Shown piece after piece: positions 34,165 through 42,884 of a stretch of 64,000 nt of DNA. Within the stretch, counting starts at the first letter, position 1. Each line of letters starts with the position of its first letter. The position numbers and the translations under genes are program-made. Source of the DNA: Sandaracinomonas limnophila (GTDB taxonomy: Bacteria > Bacteroidota > Bacteroidia > Cytophagales > Spirosomataceae); the NCBI RefSeq assembly GCF_004005965.1, contig NZ_SACY01000002.1, positions 434,001 to 498,000 of the forward strand. Direction: 5' to 3'. The notes below the pieces were generated by a model, which was not told the DNA's origin, ran no database searches, and worked only from the letters and a program-made list of their open reading frames with translations.

Positions 34165-34249
34165 AGAATTTGAGAATATTAGAATCGAAGAATTGAAGAA
34201 AATTTTAACATTCACAGATTCTCCGATTCACAGACTCACCCTTTCACAA
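34165..34249. repeat. Inverted octamer array upstream of tRNA-Cys
   Basis: Left arm (34165-34204): five 8-base units in phase, each with AGAA at its start, such as AGAATTTG and AGAATCGA. Right arm (34210-34249): five 8-base units such as ATTCACAG, ATTCTCCG, ATTCACAG. The GAAT of the left arm and the ATTC of the right arm are complementary in the same phase. The right arm covers the stop codon (34236-34238) of the metallophosphoesterase gene. Confidence 0.78.
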
Positions 34250-35489
34250 GTTCAAAAATGGTTATCTCCGGTGGCATACCTACTCTACCTGGGTAGCCCA
34301 AATATCCAAATCCCCGATTTACATATAATTGTTGATTATCTTCTTGATACAAACCTGCCCATTGTTTGTAAACATATTGTGCTGGCGACCAACGATAATC
34401 GCCTACTTTTACACCAAACTGCGTTCCGTGTGTATGTCCAGCAAAAGCAACATCTACATCCTTGTATTTTTTTCTTACTTCTCCGTCCCAATGGGTTGGG
34501 TCATGAGAAAGCAATAATTTAGTTGCAGCCTCCTCTGTTCCTTGATAGGCTTTTTCCATATTACCATACCAAGGGAAACGTTTGCCGATACCAATATTTT
34601 GAACTCCTAGAATGGCTAATTTGTCGCCCGACTCCTCTAATATATGATTAGTATCGTTCATCAAATTCCAGCCCATTAATTTATGGGCCATCATTAGGTC
34701 ATTTAAATTTTGTTTTTTAGCCTGTGGTGAAGCCCAACGGAAATAATCCCCATAATCATGATTACCTAAGGTACTGAATACACCTAAAGGTGCCTTGATC
34801 TGTGAAAACATATTGAAATAATCTTCAAATTCTCTGGCTTCGTTGTTTACCAAATCGCCCGTGAAAAACACCAAATCAGTTTTAGCGTTTTTGATCATAT
34901 CCACCCCACCCTGAACTGCCGTTTTATTGAAGAAACTACCGGAGTGTACATCTGAAATTTGGGCAATTCGTAATCCATGAAAAGATTTGGGCAAATTTGG
35001 AATAGCTAATTTTACTTTTTCCAATCTATAATCATGAGCACCAGAAATAATGCCATAGGTAAAGGCTACGGCCGGAACCGTACCTGCTGCCAAAGCAGCT
35101 TTCGCTAAAAATTCGCTTCTAGAGATTGGAGCAAGTCCTGCCTTTTCCTCAATAAACATTTGTTTTCCTCTGCCAACACCCCAACGGATTACCCGAGTGA
35201 TGTCCTCAATCAGCAAAAAAATCATCATGAACAATTTCGACACAATGGATACCATCACCAAACCCATAAAAAATACACGGAGATTGTTGGTCCAAACGCT
35301 CAAGGGTAAAAAATTGTAGGCTAATATTCCTAAAATAATCAAAGCCGAGATAAACCAGAAAATCGATTTTACTGCTATTTGAATTCCTGAATTTGCATTT
35401 TGTACAGCTAATTTGACAGCTTGATATACATAAGTATCAATGCTTAGCAATAAAATAGAAAGTAAAGGAATAAAAATAAACTTGTTCAT
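34236..35489 (-). CDS. Membrane-anchored metallophosphoesterase
   Basis: The protein has 417 residues from the ATG at 35489 (MNKFIFIPLLSILLLSI). The 22 upstream codons lack family features. Four N-terminal helices are followed by a calcineurin-like domain. Metal-site motifs appear in order: QISDVHSGSF, FFTGDLVNN, TLGNHDYGDY, LLSHDPTHW and FAGHTHGTQFG. YkuE-like relatives act on UDP-sugar or phospholipid substrates, but the substrate here is unknown. Its stop codon lies in an octamer repeat array. Confidence 0.9.
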   Translation of the reverse strand: MNKFIFIPLLSILLLSIDTYVYQAVKLAVQNANSGIQIAVKSIFWFISALIILGILAYNFLPLSVWTNNLRVFFMGLVMVSIVSKLFMMIFLLIEDITRVIRWGVGRGKQMFIEEKAGLAPISRSEFLAKAALAAGTVPAVAFTYGIISGAHDYRLEKVKLAIPNLPKSFHGLRIAQISDVHSGSFFNKTAVQGGVDMIKNAKTDLVFFTGDLVNNEAREFEDYFNMFSQIKAPLGVFSTLGNHDYGDYFRWASPQAKKQNLNDLMMAHKLMGWNLMNDTNHILEESGDKLAILGVQNIGIGKRFPWYGNMEKAYQGTEEAATKLLLSHDPTHWDGEVRKKYKDVDVAFAGHTHGTQFGVKVGDYRWSPAQYVYKQWAGLYQEDNQQLYVNRGFGYLGYPGRVGMPPEITIFELVKG

Positions 35490-35558
35490 TGGCGAAATTG
35501 AAATCTTAGCAAATAAAACTAATTTTAAGAGAAATTTGTTCCATTTAATTATCAAAGG

Positions 35559-36290
35559 TTGAAAATCACTATTTACGGTACAGGTTGGCTAGGGAAACCG
35601 CTCGCTGAAAAATTAGTACAAAACAAATTTGAAGTAATTGCTCCAAATTGGCGTGCTAAAACCTATCAATCAATTGATTATTGGAAACCGATGATCGAAT
35701 CTCCTATTCAAGTATGGAGTATTCCGCCAAGAGTTAAACAAAATGGGCCCGATTTTTATGAAAAGATTTTGACAGAATGGACAAGTTTTTTGCAACAAAA
35801 TCAGGTTTTAAAAATCGTATTTTTTTCATCAACTTCAGTCTATGAATCTTCAGGAGATCTTATCACGGAAGAATCTGCAACAAATCCTGAATCCATAATA
35901 ACTAAAGCAGAGCAAATTATAATCAATTCTGGCTTGCCTCATTTAATCATTCGTTTGGGGGGACTGATGGGTGGGGATCGATTCGTTGCAAAATATTATG
36001 CTGGCAAAACGGTAGAAAGAGCCAATGACCCGGTCAATTATTTGCACCAGGAAGACGCTGTTTCTTTCGTTTCTGAAGCAATCCAACAAAATTTATCTGG
36101 AATCTATAATCTAGTAGCGCCTGAGCATCCCTTGCGAAAAGCGGTTGTTGAGGCAAGTTGTCGAAAGCATAATTTACCTTTTCCCGTAGAATTTAAATCA
36201 AACGAAAATTCCTCAAAAATCATCTCTGCTGAAAAAATTTCTGAAAAATTGGGCTTGTCTTTTAAACACCCGAATCCGATTAATTATTAA
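35559..36290 (+). CDS. NAD(P)-binding SDR-like protein
   Basis: The 243-residue frame starts with a TTG (35559), giving MKITIYGTGWLGKPLAEKLV. No ATG lies close to the glycine-rich loop. The nucleotide loop GTGWLGKPLA, KIVFFSSTSVYES and IIRLGGLMGG resemble extended short-chain dehydrogenases/epimerases, but the YxxxK pair is not obvious (a Lys occurs in SIITKAEQ). The substrate is unknown. It is divergent from the metallophosphoesterase and ends inside a heptamer array. Confidence 0.78.
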   Translation: MKITIYGTGWLGKPLAEKLVQNKFEVIAPNWRAKTYQSIDYWKPMIESPIQVWSIPPRVKQNGPDFYEKILTEWTSFLQQNQVLKIVFFSSTSVYESSGDLITEESATNPESIITKAEQIIINSGLPHLIIRLGGLMGGDRFVAKYYAGKTVERANDPVNYLHQEDAVSFVSEAIQQNLSGIYNLVAPEHPLRKAVVEASCRKHNLPFPVEFKSNENSSKIISAEKISEKLGLSFKHPNPINY

Positions 36291-36321
36291 TTGTTAATGG
36301 TTAATGGTTAATTGTTAATTA
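36280..36321. repeat. Heptamer array bridging two convergent stop codons
   Basis: Six 7-base words run in strict phase: TTAATTA, TTAATTG, TTAATGG, TTAATGG, TTAATTG, TTAATTA. The order is mirror-symmetric by word. Both the stop of the SDR-like gene (36288-36290) and the stop of the M20 gene (36319-36321) lie inside it, and it makes up the whole intergenic gap. Confidence 0.85.
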
Positions 36322-37512
36322 TAGATTGGTTAATTCCATAATTGCTAGCCAAGCCATAAGACCGGGTCCATGAGCAAGGGCAGATTCATCGATATCAAAA
36401 TTAGGGGTATGAACCCCGTTAACAATTTCTTTTTCTTCGTTTCTGACACCTAGTCTGTAAAAACAAGCATCAACGTGATGCGTATAGAATGCAAAATCCT
36501 CTCCGGCCATCCAAAGATCTAAATCAACTACATTTTCTGCACCCATGTAATCTATGGCAGCTTGTTTCATTTTTCGCGTAAGTTCTGGATTGTTTTGTAA
36601 AAATGGATATCCTTTCAAAACCTCAAAAACAGCAGTCCCGCCCATTGCCTCTGCCATACCTTCGGCTAATTTTTTCATTTTTGACAATCCATCAGCTCTC
36701 CAGGTTTCATCCATTGCTCTGAATGTCCCTTGAATTTTTACTTCATCTGGGATTACATTTGTAGCTCCGAGTCCCTCGATTTTCCCGAAAGTTAAAACAG
36801 AAGGTAATTTCGGGTTTTTGTTTCGAGAAATAATTTGTTGCATAGCCACAATTATGTGGGAGGCGATGACAATTGGATCTATACATAAATCGGGCAAAGC
36901 GCCGTGACCACCTTTACCAATAACAGTAATATAAATTTCATCTGTACTTGCCATGTACATTCCTTCCCGAAAACCTACCTTACCTACGGGAACGTTTGTA
37001 GCAACATGTTGTCCTAAAATGGCAGCAGGTCTAGGATTTTCTAATGCTCCCTCTTTGATCATAATACTTGCACCACCGGGAGCTTTTTCTTCTGCAGGCT
37101 GAAACAACAATTTAATAGTTCCTTCAAAATCGTCTTTAACTGATTGTAATATTTGGGCGGTAGAAAGTAAAGAAGAGGTGTGGACGTCGTGACCACAGGC
37201 ATGCATAACGCCAGGATTTTGAGATTTGTAGGACACCTCATTGCTTTCAACAATTGGAAGAGCGTCCATGTCTGCCCGGAGGGCCACAATTTTTTGGGAA
37301 GGATTTTTTCCTTCAATCAATGCTACTAAGCCTGTATTAGCAATTTTTTCAGACTTTATGCCCATTTTTGACAATTCTGCCTGCACATATTTTTGGGTTT
37401 CAAACTCTTGAAAAGACAATTCAGGATGCGAATGTAAATGTCTTCTACGCTCAACAGTTTGTTGGGCAATTTGAACAGAAAGGGATTTAATTTTTTGTAG
37501 CAAAGATTCCAT
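36319..37512 (-). CDS. M20-family amidohydrolase (N-acyl amino acid hydrolase type)
   Basis: The 397-residue protein is of the M20D/HipO type. HACGHDVHTSSLL near residue 106 holds the first zinc ligands, LFQPAEEKAPGGA the catalytic Glu pair and VIGKGGHGALPDLCIDP the dimerisation-domain His. WMAGEDFAFYTHHVDACFYR is the C-terminal zinc site. The family releases amino acids from N-acyl or aryl conjugates. There is no signal peptide, so it is cytosolic. Confidence 0.93.
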   Translation of the reverse strand: MESLLQKIKSLSVQIAQQTVERRRHLHSHPELSFQEFETQKYVQAELSKMGIKSEKIANTGLVALIEGKNPSQKIVALRADMDALPIVESNEVSYKSQNPGVMHACGHDVHTSSLLSTAQILQSVKDDFEGTIKLLFQPAEEKAPGGASIMIKEGALENPRPAAILGQHVATNVPVGKVGFREGMYMASTDEIYITVIGKGGHGALPDLCIDPIVIASHIIVAMQQIISRNKNPKLPSVLTFGKIEGLGATNVIPDEVKIQGTFRAMDETWRADGLSKMKKLAEGMAEAMGGTAVFEVLKGYPFLQNNPELTRKMKQAAIDYMGAENVVDLDLWMAGEDFAFYTHHVDACFYRLGVRNEEKEIVNGVHTPNFDIDESALAHGPGLMAWLAIMELTNL

Positions 37513-37656
37513 TTTCTCAGATTTACTACAAATTTAAGAAAAAAACAGCTAGTACTTAAATCGGCTAGTAAACCTATTGATTATTAGGAATTTATCTAGT
37601 AACTTTAAAGACAAGAGAGCTGAGGCGTGGGAGAACCAAAATTACCTCTTTTGTCA

Positions 37657-38172
37657 ATGAGTCAGAAAGTTTTAATTCTAAACCAAGACTACAGTGCTTT
37701 AGCTGTTTGTTCAATGCCCAAGGCGTTTTTATTAGTTTATATGAACAAGGCAGAATTAGTAGCAGCCTCCACTACTGAAAAGCTTCATTCCATTACTCAA
37801 ACATTTCCATTTCCTTCGGTCATTCGTTTAAATCGATACGTTTATTTTCCCTATAAAGGTGTAGTATTGACCCGACAAAATATTTTTAGAAGGGATAATA
37901 ATTGTTGTCAATATTGTGGCTCAAGAGATCATTTAACACTGGATCACGTATTGCCAAAATCGCGCCAAGGAAGGACTAGTTGGGATAATTTAACAACAGC
38001 TTGTAAATATTGTAATTCAAAAAAGGGAGACATGACACCTGAAGAAGCTGGGATGCCATTGAAACAAAAACCATTTCGTCCATCTTTTATTATGTTTTTG
38101 AGAAATTTTTCTGGAATTTTGGATTCGCAATGGCTTCCTTTTGTAGGTGCCAAAATGGAACAAATAGTTTAA
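37657..38172 (+). CDS. HNH endonuclease family protein
   Basis: The protein has 171 residues from the ATG at 37657 (MSQKVLILNQDYSALAVCS). A GTG 30 bases earlier is possible but less like the family. The HNH core is CQYCGSRDHLTLDHVLPKSR then WDNLTTACKYCNSKKGD, with two CxxC zinc pairs, His-Asn-His-type residues and the invariant DHV. This protein is widespread as a core gene in Bacteroidota, without a known role. It is two bases ahead of the DUF2520 gene. Confidence 0.9.
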   Translation: MSQKVLILNQDYSALAVCSMPKAFLLVYMNKAELVAASTTEKLHSITQTFPFPSVIRLNRYVYFPYKGVVLTRQNIFRRDNNCCQYCGSRDHLTLDHVLPKSRQGRTSWDNLTTACKYCNSKKGDMTPEEAGMPLKQKPFRPSFIMFLRNFSGILDSQWLPFVGAKMEQIV

Positions 38173-38173
38173 A

Positions 38174-38959
38174 ATGAAAATTTCTTTTATTGGTGCTGGA
38201 AATGCTGCTTGGCAATTGTCGAGATCCTTTGAAAATGCAGGAGAAACGGTTATGGAGGTGTTTAGTCGACACGCAACACATGCCAGAGATTTAGTTAAAT
38301 ACCTTTACAATGCCCACATCCAGGAGCATTTGGATTTTTCTGAATCTTCTTCAAGCGTTTTTTTTCTTTGTATACCAGAAAGTGCTTATGCACAAGTTTT
38401 GCCAGAGTTAATTCTTCCTAAAGATGCTACTTTGATTTTGGTCACAGCTCATTTTAGTTTAAATGAGGCGGCAGATTTGTACGATCCTGTTAGGGAAAAC
38501 AATAATCCTATCGGTATTTTTTACCCTGTTCAATATTTACAAAAAGGCGTCAATACAAGTTTTGACCAATGCATGATTTGCATTGAGGGTGATAGTCCTA
38601 CAACTGAGTTATTATTAAGTGCTTTTGGTAAAAAACTTAGTAAAATAGTTTACGCTGTATCGGAGGAAGAACGAAAAAAAATTCACTTGGCAAGTTTGTT
38701 TGCAGGCGATTTTACAAGGTTATTATGGAACCAAGCTGAAGGATTATTAAAGGAAATTGAATTGGAAAGTCATTTAATTCAACCTTTAATCCGAAACCAT
38801 TTAGCACATTTACAGCAGAATTTTCCTTATCTCAATCGGGCAGAAAGAGAATTTTTATCGCATCCTAGATATGTCCGCGAATTAAAGGATGAACTTGACT
38901 CAAATGAATATAAGGAATTATTTGAGCAATTTGTAAAAATGATTAAAAAGGGAGAATAA
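38174..38959 (+). CDS. Rossmann-like and DUF2520 domain protein
   Basis: The 261-residue protein starts with a nucleotide-binding loop, ISFIGAGNAAWQLSRSF. Residues 150-255 form an all-helical DUF2520 domain that includes IHLASLFAGDFTRLLWNQAE. It is related to pyrroline-5-carboxylate reductase and ketopantoate reductase folds, but no substrate is known. It is cotranscribed with the HNH gene. Confidence 0.86.
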   Translation: MKISFIGAGNAAWQLSRSFENAGETVMEVFSRHATHARDLVKYLYNAHIQEHLDFSESSSSVFFLCIPESAYAQVLPELILPKDATLILVTAHFSLNEAADLYDPVRENNNPIGIFYPVQYLQKGVNTSFDQCMICIEGDSPTTELLLSAFGKKLSKIVYAVSEEERKKIHLASLFAGDFTRLLWNQAEGLLKEIELESHLIQPLIRNHLAHLQQNFPYLNRAEREFLSHPRYVRELKDELDSNEYKELFEQFVKMIKKGE

Positions 38960-38963
38960 TTCG

Positions 38964-38971
38964 TATCTTTG
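38964..38971 (+). promoter_or_regulatory. Putative -7 box (TATCTTTG) for prfA
   Basis: TATCTTTG is an exact TAnnTTTG match 26 bases before the prfA ATG, in the 37-base gap after DUF2520. No well-placed -33 TTG is seen. Confidence 0.5.
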
Positions 38972-38996
38972 CGGTTTATTTACATTTCAATAAATT

Positions 38997-40067
38997 ATGC
39001 TGGAGCAATTAGAGGCTATTCGAGAAAGATTTTTAGAAGTTGAGCAGCAAATAGCAATGCCGGAGGTCGTTTCCGACCTAAAAAAATTCAAAACTTTAAG
39101 TAAAGAGTATAAAGATTTACAAAAAATTGTAGAACAATATCTTTCCTTCCAAAAAATTCTTTCGGACATTGAACAAGCGAAAGACGTTATTGCCAACGAA
39201 AAGGATGAGGAATTCAGAGATATGGCAAAAATGGAATTGGAAGAGTTGTTGCCTCAAAAAGAGGAAATGGAAGAAATGTTGAAAGAAATGTTGATTCCAA
39301 AAGACCCGAATGACTCCAAGGACTGCATTCTTGAAGTTCGTGGGGGAACAGGTGGAGATGAGGCTGCAATATTTGCTGGAGATTTGTTTAGAATGTATCA
39401 AAGATATGCCGAAAGTCAAGGTTGGACTTTCCAGATCATGGATTATACAGAGGGTACTTCCGGAGGTTATAAAGAAATTATTGCTTCGGTTCAGGGGGAT
39501 GATGTATATGGAAAATTGAAGTTTGAGTCGGGCGTGCACCGTGTTCAACGTGTTCCAGCAACTGAATCTCAAGGAAGAATTCATACCTCAGCAGCTTCTG
39601 TTGCGGTATTACCAGAGGCCGATGAAGTTGATGTACAAATCAACATGAATGACATCAGAAAAGACACTTTCTGTTCTTCTGGTGCTGGTGGACAGTCGGT
39701 AAATACCACGTATTCTGCTGTTCGTGTAACGCACATTCCAACGGGCTTGGTGGTTCAATGCCAAGATGAGCGCTCTCAAATCAAGAACTTTGACAAAGCG
39801 ATGACCGTATTGCGTTCTCGTTTGTACGAAATTGAATTAGCGAAACGAAACGCTGAGATTGCAGGCAATAGAAAGTCGATGGTTGGTTCTGGTGACAGAT
39901 CTGACAAAATTCGTACGTATAATTATCCACAAGGTCGGGTTACAGACCACAGAATCGGTTTAACAGTATATAATTTACCTGTTGTAATGGATGGTGATAT
40001 TGGAGAATTTATTGAGCAGTTAAGGATTGCGGAGAATGCCGAGAAATTGTCCGAGGGAGGGAATTGA
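38997..40067 (+). CDS. prfA: Peptide chain release factor 1
   Basis: The protein has 356 residues. The stop-codon recognition motif PxT is present in [18 protein letters not shown], so it is RF1 rather than RF2. The catalytic GGQ lies in [18 protein letters not shown] near residue 228. It releases the peptide at UAA and UAG codons. No hemK/prmC gene is adjacent. A long heptamer array begins two bases after its stop codon. Confidence 0.98.
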   Translation: MLEQLEAIRERFLEVEQQIAMPEVVSDLKKFKTLSKEYKDLQKIVEQYLSFQKILSDIEQAKDVIANEKDEEFRDMAKMELEELLPQKEEMEEMLKEMLIPKDPNDSKDCILEVRGGTGGDEAAIFAGDLFRMYQRYAESQGWTFQIMDYTEGTSGGYKEIIASVQGDDVYGKLKFESGVHRVQRVPATESQGRIHTSAASVAVLPEADEVDVQINMNDIRKDTFCSSGAGGQSVNTTYSAVRVTHIPTGLVVQCQDERSQIKNFDKAMTVLRSRLYEIELAKRNAEIAGNRKSMVGSGDRSDKIRTYNYPQGRVTDHRIGLTVYNLPVVMDGDIGEFIEQLRIAENAEKLSEGGN

Positions 40068-40068
40068 T

Positions 40069-40355
40069 GTAAGAGGTAAGAGGGATGATGTAAGATGTAA
40101 GAAGTAAGAGGGATTAGGTAAGAGGGATGAGGGATGAAGCTAGGGTTTTTAAGTGGTCTGCCGATGAAAAATTATCAGTTTAATTTTATTAAAAACATGT
40201 AAATTGCAGGGGGTAAGGGGAGTGATTTCCCCAACAAAAAAATAGTTAAATTTCCTATCATTTAACTGATTTTAAATGTTTTAGAGAATTTATAAATTAA
40301 TTTCAACTCATACCTATTACCTATTACCTTTTACCTATTACATCATACATCTTAT
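40069..40355. repeat. Long inverted heptamer array between prfA and histidine kinase
   Basis: The 284-base gap between convergent genes has no ORF. Left arm (40069-40138): ten 7-base words in phase, mainly GTAAGAG and GGATGAG. Right arm (40307-40355): seven words such as CTATTAC, CTTTTAC and ATCATAC, matching the reverse-complement family GTAATAG. Between them lie about 170 AT-rich bases with a small GGGGAGTGATTTCCCC stem near 40217. The right arm covers the kinase stop codon (40352-40354). Confidence 0.85.
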
Positions 40356-41380
40356 ACTTTTTCTAATTTAAAAGAAAACGTGGTCCCCTTATCAATCTTA
40401 GAGCTTACTGATATCTTGCCTCCGTGGGCTTGAACGATGTGTTTTACGATGGAAAGCCCTAATCCAGAACCTCCAGAGAGTTTGGTTCGGCTTTTATCTA
40501 CGCGATAAAATCGTTCAAATAATCGGGGCAAATGTTCTTCCGGAATTCCTGGCCCATTGTCTTTTACATCAATTTGAAAGGTTTTGTTTCTCTCAATAAT
40601 TTCAACTGTAACCTTTCCGTTTTCATTTCCATATTTTACGCCATTATCAATTAAATTGGTTAGGACTTGAGAAATTCGTTGGTAATCTGCTTTAACTAAA
40701 ATAGGTCCTTTAAAACCCAATAATTTTAAGGAAACCCCTCTTTTTTTTGCTTTCCCTTCTAGTTGTTCAAAAATCTCGAGAATTACCTCTCGGAGATCTA
40801 TTGATTTTTTTTCAATCTTTACTGCACCAGTTTCAATTTGGGAAACGGTCAATAAATCTTTAACCAACACATCTAATCCGTCTAAACTTTTGGCAGCTTT
40901 TTCTAAAAATTTGGTCCGAACCTCTTCTTCTTCGTCCGGATTATCCAACAGTGTATGGACAAATCCTTGAGCGGCAAAAATTGGGGTTTTTAATTCGTGG
41001 GATACATCTGCCAAAAACTCTTGTCGGTATTTGGCGGCCTTTTTCAACTCCTTAACTTCATATTCTGTAGAAGAAACGTAGGTGTTTAATTCTCGTTTTA
41101 ACAATTCGATTGGATTTTCCTTTTCAATTACCTGTCTTTTGGGAGTTATTTTGAAGTTTTTATTCTTAATCTTTTTGATGTTGTCGTATAATTGATTGAC
41201 CTCCTTAAACACCAAATAATCTAAGGTAAAGAAAATCAGGATAGAACCGAAAATCAATACAGAGATAAAACATACAAATAGTGTAAAAAAATCAGTTTCA
41301 GGCAAAAACGACAAAAAAGCAGTTGCTACTCCGGCAATAATAAATGCTAAAATAACCGATAAGATTCTTGGACTAAGCAT
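40352..41380 (-). CDS. Sensor histidine kinase (PhoR-like), orphan
   Basis: The protein has 342 residues. Two N-terminal membrane helices with almost no periplasmic loop are followed by a linker. The HisKA domain follows with FLADVSHELKTPIFAAQGFV (phospho-His near residue 127). The ATPase domain shows VLTNLIDNGVKYG, DVKDNGPGIPEEH, LFERFYRVDKSRT and GGSGLGLSIVKHIV. No response regulator is next to it, so its partner is elsewhere. Confidence 0.93.
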   Translation of the reverse strand: MLSPRILSVILAFIIAGVATAFLSFLPETDFFTLFVCFISVLIFGSILIFFTLDYLVFKEVNQLYDNIKKIKNKNFKITPKRQVIEKENPIELLKRELNTYVSSTEYEVKELKKAAKYRQEFLADVSHELKTPIFAAQGFVHTLLDNPDEEEEVRTKFLEKAAKSLDGLDVLVKDLLTVSQIETGAVKIEKKSIDLREVILEIFEQLEGKAKKRGVSLKLLGFKGPILVKADYQRISQVLTNLIDNGVKYGNENGKVTVEIIERNKTFQIDVKDNGPGIPEEHLPRLFERFYRVDKSRTKLSGGSGLGLSIVKHIVQAHGGKISVSSKIDKGTTFSFKLEKV

Positions 41381-41405
41381 TTTATGAATGAGTAAATTAA
41401 CATTT

Positions 41406-41413
41406 CAAAGATA
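41406..41413 (-). promoter_or_regulatory. Putative -7 box (TATCTTTG) for histidine kinase
   Basis: The minus-strand TATCTTTG is 26 bases before the kinase ATG. A TTG lies 22 bases upstream of it. It faces the purB box about 45 bases away. Confidence 0.5.
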
Positions 41414-41457
41414 CAAATTCTCCGCTAGGATATACCAAAAGCAAGGGAAAAAAGCCT

Positions 41458-41465
41458 TATCTTTG
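41458..41465 (+). promoter_or_regulatory. Putative -7 box (TATCTTTG) for purB
   Basis: TATCTTTG lies only 17 bases before the ATG at 41482, implying a very short leader. No -33 TTG is seen at normal spacing. Confidence 0.45.
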
Positions 41466-41481
41466 CACTTTGAAATCAAAT

Positions 41482-42840
41482 ATGGATTTATCTTTACTTA
41501 GTGCCATTTCTCCTGTGGATGGCAGATATCGCAAACAGACAGAAGCATTAGCCCCTTATTTTTCTGAATTTGGACTTATTCAATTCCGTATTCGGGTTGA
41601 AATCGAATATTTTATTGCGCTTTGCAATATCCCATTAGAGCCGCTGAAAGGCTTCCCACAAGCTGCTTTCCCTGAACTAAGAAAACTTTATATCGAGTTT
41701 ACAGAAAAAGATGCTCAATGGATAAAAGATAAAGAAAAGGTTACGAACCACGATGTAAAGGCCGTAGAATATTTCATCAAAGAGCGCATGCTTAACTTGA
41801 AGGAATTTGGCGATTTATCCACATTTGTAGAATTTATTCATTTTGGCTTAACTTCTCAGGATATCAATAATTCTGCTATTCCATTATCGATGAAAGAAGC
41901 GCAAGAAGCTGTTTTATTCCCTGGAATTGTAGAAGTTAAAAAACTTATTGCGGATGCAGCTGAAGCGTGGAAAGATGTTGCTTTATTGGCTCATACGCAC
42001 GGACAACCCGCCTCTCCTACTCGCTTAGGGAAAGAATTTAAGGTCTTTGTAGAACGTTTAGACAGACAAATTGATTTATTAGAGCAGGTTCCCTTTTCTG
42101 GAAAATTTGGAGGTGCTACAGGGAACTTCAATGCCCATACAGTTGCTTTTCCAGCAATAAATTGGCCAGATTTCGCCCATCAATTACTACAAGATTTAGG
42201 CATAAATAGAAGTAAAGTTACTACTCAAATTGAGCATTACGACAACATGGCGGCCTATTTTGATGCCTTGAAGCGTATCAATACTATTTTAATTGACTTG
42301 TCGAGAGATATTTGGACGTACATCTCTATGGGGTATTTCAAGCAAAAAATTAAAGCAGGAGAAATTGGCTCTTCGGCCATGCCACACAAAGTAAATCCCA
42401 TTGATTTTGAAAATGCCGAAGGAAATTTGGCAACTGCAAATGCCTTATTTGAGTTTTTGTCTTCAAAACTCCCAGTTTCTAGATTGCAACGCGATTTAAC
42501 TGATTCAACCGTCTTGAGAAACGTTGGTGTACCATTAGCCCATACGCTAATTGCCATTAATTCATTGAAAAAAGGTTTAGGTAAATTAGAATTAAATCCA
42601 TCCGCAATTGAACAAGACCTGCAAGACAATTATGTAGTAATTGCTGAGGCCATTCAAACAGTGCTAAGAAGAGAGGCATATCCGCAGCCCTATGAAGCAT
42701 TAAAAGATTTGACTCGAAATAATCAGAAAATTGATAAAGCTGTTTTTGACCGTTTTATCGACGATTTAGGGGTTTCTGAGGCTATCAAAACAGAATTAAA
42801 ACAAATTACACCATTCAACTATGTTGGAGTAAGGGAGTAA
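41482..42840 (+). CDS. purB: Adenylosuccinate lyase
   Basis: The protein has 452 residues from the ATG at 41482 (MDLSLLSAISPVDGRY). The TTG four codons upstream lies within the promoter region. The enzyme cleaves SAICAR and adenylosuccinate in purine synthesis. SPVDGRYRKQ, FGLTSQDINNSAIP, LAHTHGQPASPTRLGKEF (general acid His) and the flexible loop GEIGSSAMPHKVNPIDFENA (catalytic Ser) are all present. Confidence 0.97.
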   Translation: MDLSLLSAISPVDGRYRKQTEALAPYFSEFGLIQFRIRVEIEYFIALCNIPLEPLKGFPQAAFPELRKLYIEFTEKDAQWIKDKEKVTNHDVKAVEYFIKERMLNLKEFGDLSTFVEFIHFGLTSQDINNSAIPLSMKEAQEAVLFPGIVEVKKLIADAAEAWKDVALLAHTHGQPASPTRLGKEFKVFVERLDRQIDLLEQVPFSGKFGGATGNFNAHTVAFPAINWPDFAHQLLQDLGINRSKVTTQIEHYDNMAAYFDALKRINTILIDLSRDIWTYISMGYFKQKIKAGEIGSSAMPHKVNPIDFENAEGNLATANALFEFLSSKLPVSRLQRDLTDSTVLRNVGVPLAHTLIAINSLKKGLGKLELNPSAIEQDLQDNYVVIAEAIQTVLRREAYPQPYEALKDLTRNNQKIDKAVFDRFIDDLGVSEAIKTELKQITPFNYVGVRE

Positions 42841-42884
42841 AGTTTGTATTTTAGTAAGCCCATTTAAAAAGCCCTTTACAATTG

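Noticed and set aside
34154-34522. Plus-strand ORF of 122 codons
   Set aside because: It starts in the octamer array and runs antisense to the metallophosphoesterase metal-site motifs.
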